Shown here piece by piece: positions 17,883 through 27,892 of a stretch of DNA of 64,000 nt. The stretch is taken from NCBI GenBank assembly GCA_016928575.1, contig JAFGKK010000131.1, forward strand, positions 42,351 to 106,350. Direction: 5' to 3'. Within the stretch, counting starts at the first letter, position 1. Every line of letters begins with the position of its first letter. The notes below the pieces were generated by a model. The model did not search any database and was not told where the DNA came from. It was given only the letters and a program-made list of their open reading frames with translations. The translations under genes were made by a program, and so were the position numbers. The stretch is from Anaerolineales bacterium (lineage in GTDB: Bacteria; Chloroflexota; Anaerolineae; Anaerolineales; RBG-16-64-43).

Positions 17883-18248
17883 TCACCACTTGGGCTCTTC
17901 GGCCAGTTGGTAGGAGGTGTGGCAGTATGGGCACGTCACCACCGGCGCCCCCGCCACCATCTTGATCGCATCGGCGGTCAGCGCGCCTCCGCAGGATTTG
18001 CACTTTAACGTATCAAGGTTGATGTTGGCGGGCAGGTCGATCTTCAGTGTGACGTTGTCGGCCGGTTTGGGTGCGCCCGGCTTCCAGGACGCGAGCACGA
18101 TCAGCCCCATGCCGATGGCCACGCTGACCCCGCCAACGCAGATCCACTCGGGCTGCGAGGTTTCGCCGAATGCGCCCCAAATGAACAGCACGCCGAAGAG
18201 GATCAGAATGGCCGCCGCGATGAAACCAAGGATCCGCAATGAATTCAT
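17883..18248 (-). CDS. Small membrane protein with C-terminal zinc ribbon
   Basis: 121 residues. Two membrane segments (about 5-26 and 36-54) are followed by a short domain with two CxxC pairs (CKSC at 83-86, CPYC at 106-109), a zinc-ribbon pattern. The start at 18248 is set by GAGGTGA just upstream. It is the first gene of the minus-strand run, 73 bp before the Cys-tail membrane protein gene. Both products are membrane proteins with cysteine-rich cytoplasmic ends, so they may act together. Exact function not recognised. Confidence 0.8.
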   Translation of the reverse strand: MNSLRILGFIAAAILILFGVLFIWGAFGETSQPEWICVGGVSVAIGMGLIVLASWKPGAPKPADNVTLKIDLPANINLDTLKCKSCGGALTADAIKMVAGAPVVTCPYCHTSYQLAEEPKW

Positions 18249-18750
18249 GGTCACCTCTCGTTGGATCCGAAGTGTAGCATGAGGCCCGGCGGGAAGCAAC
18301 TTCCCGTCCGCCGGGCATGGGTCGCGGCCCGCGCAGAGCCCCGGGCGGATGATCGCCTGGATCATAGGAATATACGCAGCTTTTTCCACTTATGATACGG
18401 CACGGCGTTGCCTGGAATCCGAAACGATGAATCTTGGTCTTTTATGCGCCCTTCCGCGAAAATGGCCGATCAGGTCTATGCATAAATGCATGCCTAACGC
18501 GGAGCAGGACTCAGGCAGTTGTCCGGAGGAGAGGCTTTCTTTCGCAGGCAACGGATCTTCCTCTCCTGGGGCTGGCCCAACGCCTGCTGAGATCCTCGGG
18601 GGATTCTTTTGGGGAGAGCGCAAGCGCCATCGCCTTGCCCGTATCCCGGCGGATTGGGCAGATCCGTTTGGGCGGCTGCAGGATGATGTCGGCGGACGGG
18701 CTGCCGGCCCGGTCGGCAAGGTCGTAATGCCCGGAGGAGATTAAAGGCAA
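18249..18750. other. Intergenic region, no confident gene
   Basis: Open frames of 80-130 codons exist on both strands (for example 18349-18744 plus, 18511-18768 minus) but none has a good ribosome binding site or recognisable product. The promoter of the operon starting at 18248 is expected here; the AT-rich patch at 18365-18400 is a candidate, but no clear -35/-10 pair is visible. A degraded gene fragment cannot be excluded. Confidence 0.4.
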
Positions 18751-18754
18751 CTGC

Positions 18755-18935
18755 TCACCCCGATGCAAGAATTATATAAACGGCCGGAAAAACCACTTTT
18801 CGTTTCCCCCTCATCCCATCCTTCTCCCAGCCCATCTCTCAAGATTGATGGCTTCAAATAATTGCATCCTTTTTTCCGCTGTTATGGGGCTGGGAGAAGG
18901 TGCCCGAAGGGCGGATGAGGGGGAGGGTGAGGAGA
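18755..18935 (-). repeat. Dispersed palindromic repeat, copy 1
   Basis: Read on the minus strand this contains CCCCTCATCCGCCCTTCGGG, CACCTTCTCCCAGCCCCATA, then GATGGGCTGGGAGAAGGATG, GGATGAGGGGG, and ends near CTTGCATCGGGGTGAGCAG. The same ordered blocks occur at 63565-63815 and, shortened, at 43385-43492. The arms are inverted repeats, so it looks like a MITE-like or repetitive extragenic palindromic element. Confidence 0.75.
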
Positions 18936-19265
18936 TACGATTAAAAATCCTTACGCCGTAACCGGCAGAGACAGAAAATAGGGGCTTTGGCGCACCAAGG
19001 CATTGATCGCGCGTTTTTTCAGTCCCCTCGAGGATCTACGAAGGAACGGAATGATCTCAATCGGGCACCCCTCTTCAACCGCAATCGCCGGGACGGCCTG
19101 GTCGAGCTTTTTCGCGTTGTCACCCTGGCGGTGAGGGGGGGCGGGCGCCTCTCCCATGGCCCAAGGGGAGCATACCGGCCGCCGCCGGCGGAAACCCTCC
19201 GGGATTTCGGGGGGGGCGCGGATGAAGGAATTCCCGGCTCCCGGCTTTTCAGTCTAGAGGGTCTT

Positions 19266-19622
19266 TTACTCGCGCTTGAAGTTCGGCAGGATCGGGGGAA
19301 CCTCGAAGGAAATTTCCACCAGGCCGGCGAACACGCCGCCGCGGTACCAGGGGGATTGGTGGATGAGTCTTTTCACGCCTGCTTTTTCGGTGGTGTAGGT
19401 GTTGGCGGTCCGGTCCCGCATCAGGGAGCGGATTTTTTCCTGCGCCTTCGGCGGATGGCAATCGAACAGGTTCGAGCCGATCAACGCCCGCCCGCCGTGT
19501 TTGGCCAGCAGCTGTTCGGCGGCGGAGTTCATATAGGTGATGATCCCCTCGGCGTCGCAGACGGTCACGGCGGCGGGGAGCGCGGAAAAGGTTTCCAGGG
19601 CGGATTTTTCCAAATCGGCCAT
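19266..19622 (-). CDS. Small PAS-domain protein
   Basis: 118 residues forming essentially one PAS domain: TFSALPAAVTVCDAEGIITYMNSAAEQ at the start, then GSNLFDCHPPKAQEKIRSLM and a C-terminal WYRGGVFAGLVEISFEVPP. It resembles the PAS domain linked with DUF438 proteins, which sense small ligands or redox state. No output domain is attached. The start at 19622 follows an AAAGGGA-like ribosome binding site; an in-frame ATG at 19649 is an alternative. It stands alone in a gene-poor region. Confidence 0.75.
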   Translation of the reverse strand: MADLEKSALETFSALPAAVTVCDAEGIITYMNSAAEQLLAKHGGRALIGSNLFDCHPPKAQEKIRSLMRDRTANTYTTEKAGVKRLIHQSPWYRGGVFAGLVEISFEVPPILPNFKRE

Positions 19623-19639
19623 CCGTTTTTTTCCCTTTC

Positions 19640-20288
19640 GAGAGATCATTGTAAAAACGGGAGCAGCAAACCGCACGCGGATGGGATTCCGGGCGGCTTG
19701 AGCAAGGTTGGCGCTTTCGGGCTGACAATACCCGGGGCTAGGCAATGTTCTCAAGCCAGGGATATCTGTCCTTGTGCTTGCTAAAGGGATCAGATCCTGG
19801 AGGGCGGGATGTGGAAAACCTGCTTCCAAAGATTTTACTCCCAATTCGGGAAAAGCGGCCTTTCCCAACTCGTGCGGGTCAGCCAAAAAGCTTTCCCTGA
19901 ATCGTCCCGGGGAAAGAAGACAGAAGCAACTCTGGAAAGAGATTCCGAATGGCGTTTTGGCTTATCCTTTTACGATCCGCGTTTAGGAAAAATCCGCGGA
20001 TTGCGGCGATTAGGTTTTGTAAGACGGTCCATCCTCGAAGCGGGCAATTTCTTCTGCAAAACACGCATAAGGTAAAAGGAATTCCATTTTCGTGTTTTTC
20101 GACACCCCGTGTCCTATACGGCGAGCAAGACCATTTCGAATCGGGGACGATATTGGTTTCATGATCGAGAGGGGGCCTCGAGAAAGTTAACCGGAATCGA
20201 GGAGCGGGCCATTATCGATCCGGCGCTCTCGGGGTACGGTTGGAGGCAAGCCTTGCGGCGTTTAGAAAGAAAGTTCGAGAGAAACCTT
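19640..20288. other. Intergenic region, no confident gene
   Basis: Only short unsupported frames are present. The base composition is more AT-rich than that of the neighbouring genes. I recognise no RNA gene here. Confidence 0.4.
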
Positions 20289-20289
20289 T

Positions 20290-20316
20290 AAAGCGGTTGC
20301 TCAAGCCGCTTTTTTA
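20290..20316 (+). terminator. Terminator-like hairpin
   Basis: The stem AGCGG/CCGCT encloses TTGCTCAAG and is followed by six T residues. There is no clear gene upstream on the plus strand, so it may end an unrecognised transcript. Confidence 0.45.
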
Positions 20317-20621
20317 ATAACTTCCCTCCCTCCCCCTCATCCGCCCTCATCCCGCTTCCCCTCAGTTTATTCGGGACAGGCTTTCCGGGACAGGTTCGGG
20401 CATCTTTCGCGGAACTGCGCCGGGGCCGGTAAGCCAGTCCCGCAACAGCGGACAAGCATGACATTTTTCGAGGCCGTCGATCTTAAGAGACGAGTTGGGG
20501 AAATTTTCACGGAATGCAGAACGGCCGGACGCGATGTGGGGTGTATCTTTTTTTCGGCCTTTATTTTTTGCATTGGGTGGAGAAGGGTTTTTATTAACCC
20601 GCAAATAGCGGCGCGGCGCAG

Positions 20622-20658
20622 AAAAAAGACTCTCGTCGCTGCGACGAGAGTCTTTTTT
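20622..20658 (-). terminator. Rho-independent terminator of the giant surface protein gene
   Basis: A perfect stem (GACTCTCGTCGC / GCGACGAGAGTC) is flanked by A6 and T7 runs. It lies 20 bp after the stop codon of the minus-strand gene at 20678 and is usable in both directions. Confidence 0.9.
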
Positions 20659-20677
20659 TCGTAAAAAGACGGGTAAT

Positions 20678-23600
20678 CTAGTAAAGGTATACTGGGAAGG
20701 GATAGGTAACCGGCGTTCTTGTCCCGTTCCCGATTTCGCCGTACCAGTTGTAGCCCCAGCAGTTCAACATATGGGCGCCGGTGATTACGCAGATATCCTG
20801 CGATCCGACGGACAGGAACAGCAGACCGCTGGGGTATTCGAGCCGATCGACGGGGACGTTGCTGTAACTGCCGATCCCGCTTCTTAATTGATCGTAGGTG
20901 TTGCTGCCCCAGCATTTCAAGCCGCCGCCGGCGGTGAGCGCGCAGGTATTGCCTTCACCGGCGGAGATGAGAAAGACGCCGCTGGACAGTCCGATCACGT
21001 CGGAGGGCGTGAGGCTGTTTTCGTCGGTCCCATTGCCGAGGCAACCGGTGGTGTTTAGGCCCCAGCATTTCACCCCTCCGGCCGTGGTCAGGGCGCAGGA
21101 GTAATAAAATCCCAGGGAGACGTCCACCGCGTCGGCGCCCAAGCCGACGACGTCGACCGGGCTGCAGCGGTTATTCTCGTAAGTGCCGTCGCCGATCTGG
21201 CCGTAGAGGTTGGCGCCCCAGCACTTCATGGTGCCGTCGCCGAGAACAGCGCAGGCGTGATCCAATCCGGCGGACAGGGCGATCACCCCGCTGCTCAGCC
21301 CGGGGACGTCGAAGGGAACGGTGCTATAGCCCATGCAGGTGCCGTCGCCCATCTGCCCTTCGATATTCAATCCCCAGCACTTCACGCCGCCGCCCTCGGT
21401 CAGGGCGCAGGTGAACCGGTATCCGGTGACGATTTTTGTGACTCCGCTCGCCAAACCGGTGACGTCCACGGGTGAATACGAGGGTTCGGTCGTTCCGTTA
21501 CCCAGTTCCCCGGCGTAATTGCTGCCCCAGCATTTCACCCCGCCTTCCGTGGTCAGGGCGCAGGTATGGCCAAAGGCGGTGTCGACGGCTTGCACGGTCG
21601 ACCCCAATCCGAAAACTGATGTGGGGACGTATCGATCCTGCTGCGTTCCATCCCCGATTTGTCCATTGTAGTTGGCTCCCCAGCACATCAAATCACCCAG
21701 ATTCGTCACCCCACAGGTGGTCCAATACAACCCGGCGGAGACCGTCAGGAGGTTGCCTTCGCCGGTGATTATGGTGCCTGCGGTGCAGCCCGGAACCGGG
21801 CAATGGTTGACGGGGCCGCTCCAGAATTCATTACTGGCTTTATCCGCCCGAAAGCGGTAGGTGCCCTGGGGCAGGGTGAAGACCGCTTGGCCTTGATCAT
21901 TGGTACGGGCTGAGCGGTTGGTAAATGTGGTTCCATCGAAAGCATATACATAGAGATCGGATTCGGGTAGACCGTTGGTGGTCAGGACGGAGATAACGAT
22001 CGGGATGCTGGTGGTGATTTCAGCGCTGGTGCATTCGGGGATCGTACAATGGTTTTCGGTGCCGCTCCAGAAGGAGGTTCCGTTTTTAGCAACCCGGAAG
22101 TGAAAATCACCGGCCGGCAGAGGCAGCGTCGCCTGTCCTTGTGCGTTGGTTATTGCCGTGATTCCGATGAATGTCGAACCGGAATACGCCATCACATTCA
22201 TTCCTGGCTCGAGGGTTCCGCCGGAATCATGAACGGTGACGATGACTGAATTATCTACCGTTATGCTGGCGGTGGAACAACCAGGAACCGTACAATGGTT
22301 TATTGGTCCGCTCCAGAACTCGTAGCCTCCTTTGTCTGCCCGGAAACGGTAGCTGCCCTGGGATAAGGTAAAGGTAACTTGACCTTGGGCGTTGGTGCGG
22401 GCAGAGCGGTTGGTGAAGGTGGTTCCATCGAAGGCGTAGACGTACAGGTCGGGCGCCGGTTGATTGTTGAGATCCAGTACGGTGACGGTGATCGGAATGC
22501 TGGTGGAGATTTCGGCGCTATTGCATCCAGGGACGGAACAATGGTTTTCGATGCCGCTCCAGAAGGACATGCCGTTTTTAGCGACTCGAAAACGGTATGC
22601 GCCGGCTGGTAGATGCAATGTCGCTTGCCCTAGTGCATCGGTTGTCGCAGAAAACCCGACAAAGGTTGATCCTGAATACGCCATCACATTCATTCCTGGC
22701 TCGAGGGTTCCGCCGGAATCATGGACGGTGACGATGATGGGGTTATTCACCGTAATTCCCACGGTAGTGCATCCAGGGACGGCGCAATGGTTTGCAGGCC
22801 CACTCCAGAATTCCTTTCCGCCTTGGTCCGCCCGGAAGCGGTAGCTGCCTTGGGGCAGGGTGAAGAGGGCTTGGCCTTGGGCATTGGTGAGGGCCGAGCG
22901 GTTGGTGAAGGTGGTTCCGTCGAAGGCGTAGACATAAAGGTTAGGCGCCGGTTGGTTGTTGAGATCCAGGATGGTTACAGTGATCGGGATGCTGGTGGTG
23001 ATTTCAGCGCTGGTGCATTCGGGGACCGTACAATGGTTCTCGGTGCCGCTCCAAAAGGCGGTTCCGTTCTTAGCGACCCGGAAATGAAAATCACCGGCGG
23101 GCAGAGGCAACGTCGCTTGTCCTTGTGCGTTGGTTATTGCCGTGATTCCGATGAACGTCGAACCGGAATACGCCAAAACATTCATCCCTGGTTCGAGGGA
23201 TCCACTGGAATCCCGAACGATTACGACAACACTATTATTCACGCTGATCACAGTGTTGGAGCAACCGGGGATCGTACAGTGATTAACTGGCCCGCTCCAG
23301 AATTCGTATCCTCCCTTGTCTGCCCGGAACCGGTAGCTGCCCTGGGGTAAGGTAAAGGTAACTTGACCTTGGGCATTGGTGCGGGCCGAACGGTTGGTGA
23401 AGGTGGTTCCATCGAAGGCGTAGACATACAGGTCGGGTGCCGGTTGATTGTTAAGATCCAGGACGGTGACTGTCACCGGTAGGGTGGTGACGATTTCGGC
23501 GCTGGTACATCCGGGGATGGCGCAATGGTTTTCATTTCCACTCCAGAAGGAAGCTCCATTTTTAACGACCCGGAAATGAAAATTGCCAGCAGGAAGGTAT

Positions 23601-26600
23601 AATGTAGCTTGGCCTTCTGTATCGGTCATTGCGATAATACCCATGAAGGACGTGCCAGAGTATGCCATCACGTTAAGCCCAGCCTCCAAGGATCCACTGG
23701 TATCACGTACAGTGACAAGGACGGAGTTATTCACGGTGATGTCGACGCTGGTGCAACCTGGAAGGGTGCAGTGGTTTGTGGGCCCGCTCCAGAATTCCTT
23801 TCCGCCTTGGTCCGCCCGGAAGCGGTAGCTGCCCAGGGGTAGGGTGAAGGTGGCCTGCCCCTGGGCGTTGGTACGACCGGAACGATTGGTGAAGGTAGTT
23901 CCATCGAAGGGGTAAACATATAGGTCGGGTGCCGGCTGGCCGCTTAGATCCAGCACGGTGACCGTTACAGGAACCGTTGTGGTGATGCCGGCTTCGGTGC
24001 AGCCGGGAACGGTGCAATGATTGTCGGCTCCACTCCAAAACGCCGTCCCACCCTTTGCGGTCCGGAATCGGTAACTACCAACCGGCAAGGTAAACGTGGC
24101 TTGTCCCTGGGCGTTGGTCGACGCCGTATATCCTGTGAAAGTCGAGTCGGTGTAGGCTAGTACGTTCATGCCTACCTCCGGAGTGCCGTTGGTATCCAGG
24201 ACAGTGACCACTACGGGAATTGTTGTCGTGATGCTGGCTGCGCTGCAACCGGGAATGGCGCAATGATTTTCGATCCCACTCCAAAAGGAGGTGCCGTTTT
24301 TTTCCACCCGGAAGCGATATTCACCCTCCGGCAATATAATCGAAGCCTGTCCATATTGATTTGTAGTACCGGAGTAGCCGGTATAGGTGTTGCCATTGTA
24401 GACTTGGACCGTTAATCCAACCTCCGGATTTAAGTCCGTATCGGATACCGTCACGACCACCGGCGGCGCGGATGTTTGCTCGGCGCTGAAGACCAATTCG
24501 CCGCCGCCCTCGACATCCCGCTGCACCACCTCGATCCAGTATTGGGTGCCGGCGATGGCGGCGAATTCCAATTCGGATTGCATCCCGCCGCCCGAATCGT
24601 CGTTGCAGGTGAGTTCGATCAGCGCGCCGCGGGATCCGGTCCACACCGCCAGCACCGTGTCGTAGTCGCTGCCGATGGTGCTCAGCGCAACCTGGACGTT
24701 GCTGGAAGGCTGGAAGCTGAACCAAACCGAATTCGCGTGCTGGGACGGCTCGCCTTCGCTGCAGGCGCTGGCCGGATCGTCGATGGCGGTGGTTGCCCAG
24801 TCCGTGTTCTCGATGGTGGAGAACGGAAGCGCGCCGATCTCGGTCGCGAAATCAATGTCGTCGTTGGGCGGGGCCTGCGGAACCACCGTCCGTTCGAGCA
24901 GGAAGACGTCCGCATAGCCGTTGCTGTCGCCGGCGACCAAGTTGGAGGCCTCGGACAGCATGATCACCCGGGTGCCGTCGGAGGAGATTCCGCCGTAGAC
25001 GGTATTCGCATTGCCTTCCTCGCCGCCGGCATTCATGGAGAGTTTAAAGGTTTCCGCCGCGCCGAGGGTGCGCAGGTAGATCTGCGGGATTCCGCCGGAA
25101 TATCCGGAGACGAGGTTGGTTGCGGAGGAGGAGAAAATCACCCGCTCCCCGTCCGGGGAAATTTCCGCCGAGTACGAATCGCCGTTCGCCCCTCCGCCGA
25201 TGGTGGAGATGGAAACCAGCAGGGTGGTCTCGGAAGGGATGTCGCGCAGGAATACATTCGTCGCCCCGGAAATGTCCGGGATCAGGTTGTCGGCTTCGGA
25301 GAGGAAAACCACCCGGGTTCCGTCGTTGGAGATCGACGGCGTCGTCGAATCGGCATTGGGTTCTTGCTCCGAGTCGTACGAAACCGAAACCCGGATGGTG
25401 GTTCCGTTCTGCCGGTCCCGGAGGAAGATGTCCGAACAGCCGTTGAGGTCCTGCCCGCTGCCCAAGAGGTTGTCGGATATGGATTCGAAGGCGACGTACC
25501 GCCCGTCGGCGGATATGACGGGATTGTCGGAGTGGCTGTTCCCCGGATTCTCGTCGGAGTCGGTGTCGATGAGTTCGATGGTGGAGGGGTTGTCCCGGTC
25601 GTACAGGTAAATGTGCTTGTTCCCGTCGGCGACTCCCGCAACCAAATTCGTGGCGGTGGAGGTGAAGGCAACGAACCTCCCGTCGGAGGAGATGGAAGGA
25701 CGGTTTGAAATTCCATCCGCCTGCACGCCGCCCAAACCGATCGATACGCAGGTAAAGACGCCCGGAGCGCCGTCGACGATTTGATACACGAAAATCTCCG
25801 CGTTCCCGGCGGTGCAGGCGGTATCCAGATTGGTCGCCAGTGAAGTGAATGCGATGTATTGGCCGTTGGCGGAGATTTCCGGCTCCAGGACCAGGTCGTC
25901 GGGCTGGCCTCCGGACGCGGCGAACACCGCCATGGAGAGTGAGTTGGCCTGCTCGTCGAAGATGAAAATGTCCGTGATGCCGTTGGTGTCGCCGTCCACG
26001 AGGTTGTCGGCTCCCGAAAGGAAGACCAGCAAGTTGCCGTCGTCGGAGATCGAGGGGGACGAACTCTGGTTGTTGGCTTGGCTGCCTTCCTGGCCGGTTG
26101 CGTGGGAGATGTTCACGCGGCGCAGGGAGCCGTTGATGAATGCCACCTGAACCGGGGAGCCGATGGTGATGCCGCCGGCCATGGCTTCCACCGTCTTCGT
26201 CCCGGCGAAGATGGATGCAAGGTGCCCTGCCGCTTGCCCGAATGCATCCGAATCCCCAATATACACCCAGGTGTCTGCCGGGGCGGCGTATCCGTTGATC
26301 AGATTTCCGGTGCCGCTGGACCGCAGATAGACCGGAACTCCGGCCACCGGATCGCTGTCTTGGTCGAGCAGGGTCACCGTGAGGGTTGAGGTTTCGTTCC
26401 CGTCGGCCATGGGCTGAGTCCCGTCCGCCTCAAAGACGGAGTTTTCCATGTCCAGATAATCCAAACGCTCCGCCGGAAGGTAATCGCGCGCGACGGAATC
26501 GGAACTCCATTCGAGGGAGGCGATGCTGTACTCGGCGCCCTGGAAATATTCCATCACGATCGAATACGGTTCGCCGCCCTGCAGGGCGATCTGGCCGGAC

Positions 26601-27793
26601 CACTCGGTGGCCTCCTGCAGAGTCCAATGGTCGATGATCAGCTGTCCGTCGACCCACAGGCGCACCCCGTCGTCGGTGTATGTGTAAAAGGTGTAGACCT
26701 CCGAAAACTCCGGAAACACCCGGCCGCTCCACCGGACGGAGAATCCGGCGGCATTGACCTCAGGGGCGGGGCTGTCGCCGCCCCAGTCGAAGGCGATCCC
26801 GGGATCGATGCGGGTCAGCGCCGGGGATCCGGAGAAATCGAGGTTGTTGTAGTAGTCCGCACGCAAGCCCTGGAAGGCGCCCGCATCCACCGAAAGGTTG
26901 AGCGTTCCGCCGGGGCCTTCGCCGGATTGGACGATTTCGATGTAATAGGTCGTTCCGGCCGCGAGCGAAACTGTTAAGGTCGGATCTTCGCTGCAGGCCA
27001 CGGCGATCAGACCGTTGGTGGGGCCGCGCCAGATGGCGATGACCGTGTCGTAGTCGCTGGTCTGTGTGTCGATGGTGAGGGCTTGATATTTCGCGGCGGC
27101 GAACGAGTACCAGACGCTTTTCGATTGCTGTCCCGGACCGCCGTTGGCGCATTCCACATCCGGGTCGATGCCGGCGGTGGTGGCCTCGTCGGTCAGGATC
27201 GATTCCGAGAAGGGCAGGCCGGTGATGGCGGTGGCGTTTTCGATGTCGTCGTTGGAGGGCGCCTCGGCGATGCCAACGTCGCGGGTCGCCGTGGGCGTGA
27301 GGGTCGGCGTTTCCGTCTCGGTGGGTGTCAGGGTCGCTGTCGGCGTCTCGGTCTCGGTCGGCGTCTGAGTCGCCTCGGGGGAAGTCGTGGTGGCGGGCGT
27401 TTCGGTCGGCGTGGGGGTTTCGGTTTCGGTCGGCGCGGGCGTTTCGGTCTCGCTCGGAGTGGAGGTTTCGGTTTCCGTCGGTGTGGCCGTCTCGGTTTCG
27501 GTCGGCGTGGGCAGGTCGGTCCCTTGATACTTCGGAAGGTTCGCGGGGATGTAGCGCGCGACCGCCACGGCGTAGGGCAGGGCTTTCCCTCCGCCGCCGG
27601 CACCGGCGCCGTCGGGAACGATCTTTTGGCCGGGGCTTTGCTCGGAGGCGATCGAGAACAGGCTGATGCAGATCAGGAGGAGGGGTATCAGGAAGCCGAG
27701 GCGTTTCCTCGACGCCGGAAAAGCGCCTGCAGATCTGATCCCCTGGGTGGGAGGTGTGCCGAAGGCCGACTGAGAATCCATTGTCGGTGCCAT
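20678..27793 (-). CDS. Giant secreted multidomain protein with 11 tandem repeats and RCC1 propeller
   Basis: 2,371 residues from ATG 27793. A signal or anchor helix (RLGFLIPLLLICISLFSIAS) leads into a Thr/Glu/Pro-rich linker. Next come a pre-peptidase-like beta domain, a PA14 domain (GLRADYYNNLDFSGSPAL to YSIASLEW), a Big-like domain and a propeller of TolB-like repeats (DGRFVAFTSTATNLV). A second pre-peptidase-like domain follows, then eleven 82-residue repeats containing FWSGxxNHCxxPxC, and seven RCC1-type repeats (CALTxxGGVKCWG) at the C-terminus. There is no sortase motif. Likely a carbohydrate- or protein-binding surface protein. An in-frame ATG at 27922 lies upstream of the probable promoter and is less likely. 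Confidence 0.85.
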   Translation of the reverse strand: MAPTMDSQSAFGTPPTQGIRSAGAFPASRKRLGFLIPLLLICISLFSIASEQSPGQKIVPDGAGAGGGGKALPYAVAVARYIPANLPKYQGTDLPTPTETETATPTETETSTPSETETPAPTETETPTPTETPATTTSPEATQTPTETETPTATLTPTETETPTLTPTATRDVGIAEAPSNDDIENATAITGLPFSESILTDEATTAGIDPDVECANGGPGQQSKSVWYSFAAAKYQALTIDTQTSDYDTVIAIWRGPTNGLIAVACSEDPTLTVSLAAGTTYYIEIVQSGEGPGGTLNLSVDAGAFQGLRADYYNNLDFSGSPALTRIDPGIAFDWGGDSPAPEVNAAGFSVRWSGRVFPEFSEVYTFYTYTDDGVRLWVDGQLIIDHWTLQEATEWSGQIALQGGEPYSIVMEYFQGAEYSIASLEWSSDSVARDYLPAERLDYLDMENSVFEADGTQPMADGNETSTLTVTLLDQDSDPVAGVPVYLRSSGTGNLINGYAAPADTWVYIGDSDAFGQAAGHLASIFAGTKTVEAMAGGITIGSPVQVAFINGSLRRVNISHATGQEGSQANNQSSSPSISDDGNLLVFLSGADNLVDGDTNGITDIFIFDEQANSLSMAVFAASGGQPDDLVLEPEISANGQYIAFTSLATNLDTACTAGNAEIFVYQIVDGAPGVFTCVSIGLGGVQADGISNRPSISSDGRFVAFTSTATNLVAGVADGNKHIYLYDRDNPSTIELIDTDSDENPGNSHSDNPVISADGRYVAFESISDNLLGSGQDLNGCSDIFLRDRQNGTTIRVSVSYDSEQEPNADSTTPSISNDGTRVVFLSEADNLIPDISGATNVFLRDIPSETTLLVSISTIGGGANGDSYSAEISPDGERVIFSSSATNLVSGYSGGIPQIYLRTLGAAETFKLSMNAGGEEGNANTVYGGISSDGTRVIMLSEASNLVAGDSNGYADVFLLERTVVPQAPPNDDIDFATEIGALPFSTIENTDWATTAIDDPASACSEGEPSQHANSVWFSFQPSSNVQVALSTIGSDYDTVLAVWTGSRGALIELTCNDDSGGGMQSELEFAAIAGTQYWIEVVQRDVEGGGELVFSAEQTSAPPVVVTVSDTDLNPEVGLTVQVYNGNTYTGYSGTTNQYGQASIILPEGEYRFRVEKNGTSFWSGIENHCAIPGCSAASITTTIPVVVTVLDTNGTPEVGMNVLAYTDSTFTGYTASTNAQGQATFTLPVGSYRFRTAKGGTAFWSGADNHCTVPGCTEAGITTTVPVTVTVLDLSGQPAPDLYVYPFDGTTFTNRSGRTNAQGQATFTLPLGSYRFRADQGGKEFWSGPTNHCTLPGCTSVDITVNNSVLVTVRDTSGSLEAGLNVMAYSGTSFMGIIAMTDTEGQATLYLPAGNFHFRVVKNGASFWSGNENHCAIPGCTSAEIVTTLPVTVTVLDLNNQPAPDLYVYAFDGTTFTNRSARTNAQGQVTFTLPQGSYRFRADKGGYEFWSGPVNHCTIPGCSNTVISVNNSVVVIVRDSSGSLEPGMNVLAYSGSTFIGITAITNAQGQATLPLPAGDFHFRVAKNGTAFWSGTENHCTVPECTSAEITTSIPITVTILDLNNQPAPNLYVYAFDGTTFTNRSALTNAQGQALFTLPQGSYRFRADQGGKEFWSGPANHCAVPGCTTVGITVNNPIIVTVHDSGGTLEPGMNVMAYSGSTFVGFSATTDALGQATLHLPAGAYRFRVAKNGMSFWSGIENHCSVPGCNSAEISTSIPITVTVLDLNNQPAPDLYVYAFDGTTFTNRSARTNAQGQVTFTLSQGSYRFRADKGGYEFWSGPINHCTVPGCSTASITVDNSVIVTVHDSGGTLEPGMNVMAYSGSTFIGITAITNAQGQATLPLPAGDFHFRVAKNGTSFWSGTENHCTIPECTSAEITTSIPIVISVLTTNGLPESDLYVYAFDGTTFTNRSARTNDQGQAVFTLPQGTYRFRADKASNEFWSGPVNHCPVPGCTAGTIITGEGNLLTVSAGLYWTTCGVTNLGDLMCWGANYNGQIGDGTQQDRYVPTSVFGLGSTVQAVDTAFGHTCALTTEGGVKCWGSNYAGELGNGTTEPSYSPVDVTGLASGVTKIVTGYRFTCALTEGGGVKCWGLNIEGQMGDGTCMGYSTVPFDVPGLSSGVIALSAGLDHACAVLGDGTMKCWGANLYGQIGDGTYENNRCSPVDVVGLGADAVDVSLGFYYSCALTTAGGVKCWGLNTTGCLGNGTDENSLTPSDVIGLSSGVFLISAGEGNTCALTAGGGLKCWGSNTYDQLRSGIGSYSNVPVDRLEYPSGLLFLSVGSQDICVITGAHMLNCWGYNWYGEIGNGTRTPVTYPFPVYLY
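21755..24462 (-). repeat. Eleven in-frame 246-bp tandem repeats
   Basis: Each unit codes for 82 residues with FDGTTFTNRSxxTNAQGQ or AYSGSTFxG, YRFR/FHFR, FWSG and NHCxxPxC. Two types alternate (LNNQPAPDLYVYAFDG and SGxLEPGMNVMAYSG), giving a 492-bp higher-order period. Several units are nearly identical at the DNA level, indicating recent duplication or homogenisation. Confidence 0.9.
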
Positions 27794-27892
27794 ATGCCCT
27801 CTCAGACAGAGTGCCCAACACGTCCGGAAATCTTCCGGATGACCTAAACCGACCTTTTCGGATCGCCGGACTGACCGGAACGCAGGCTCCGA

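Noticed and set aside
18349..18768. Open frames on both strands in the 18.3-18.8 kb region
   Set aside because: They conflict with each other, lack ribosome binding sites, and their products resemble nothing known.
21755..24462. Regular 246-bp repeats as a possible CRISPR or satellite array
   Set aside because: They keep the reading frame and code for an 82-residue domain; unit length and lack of spacers exclude CRISPR.
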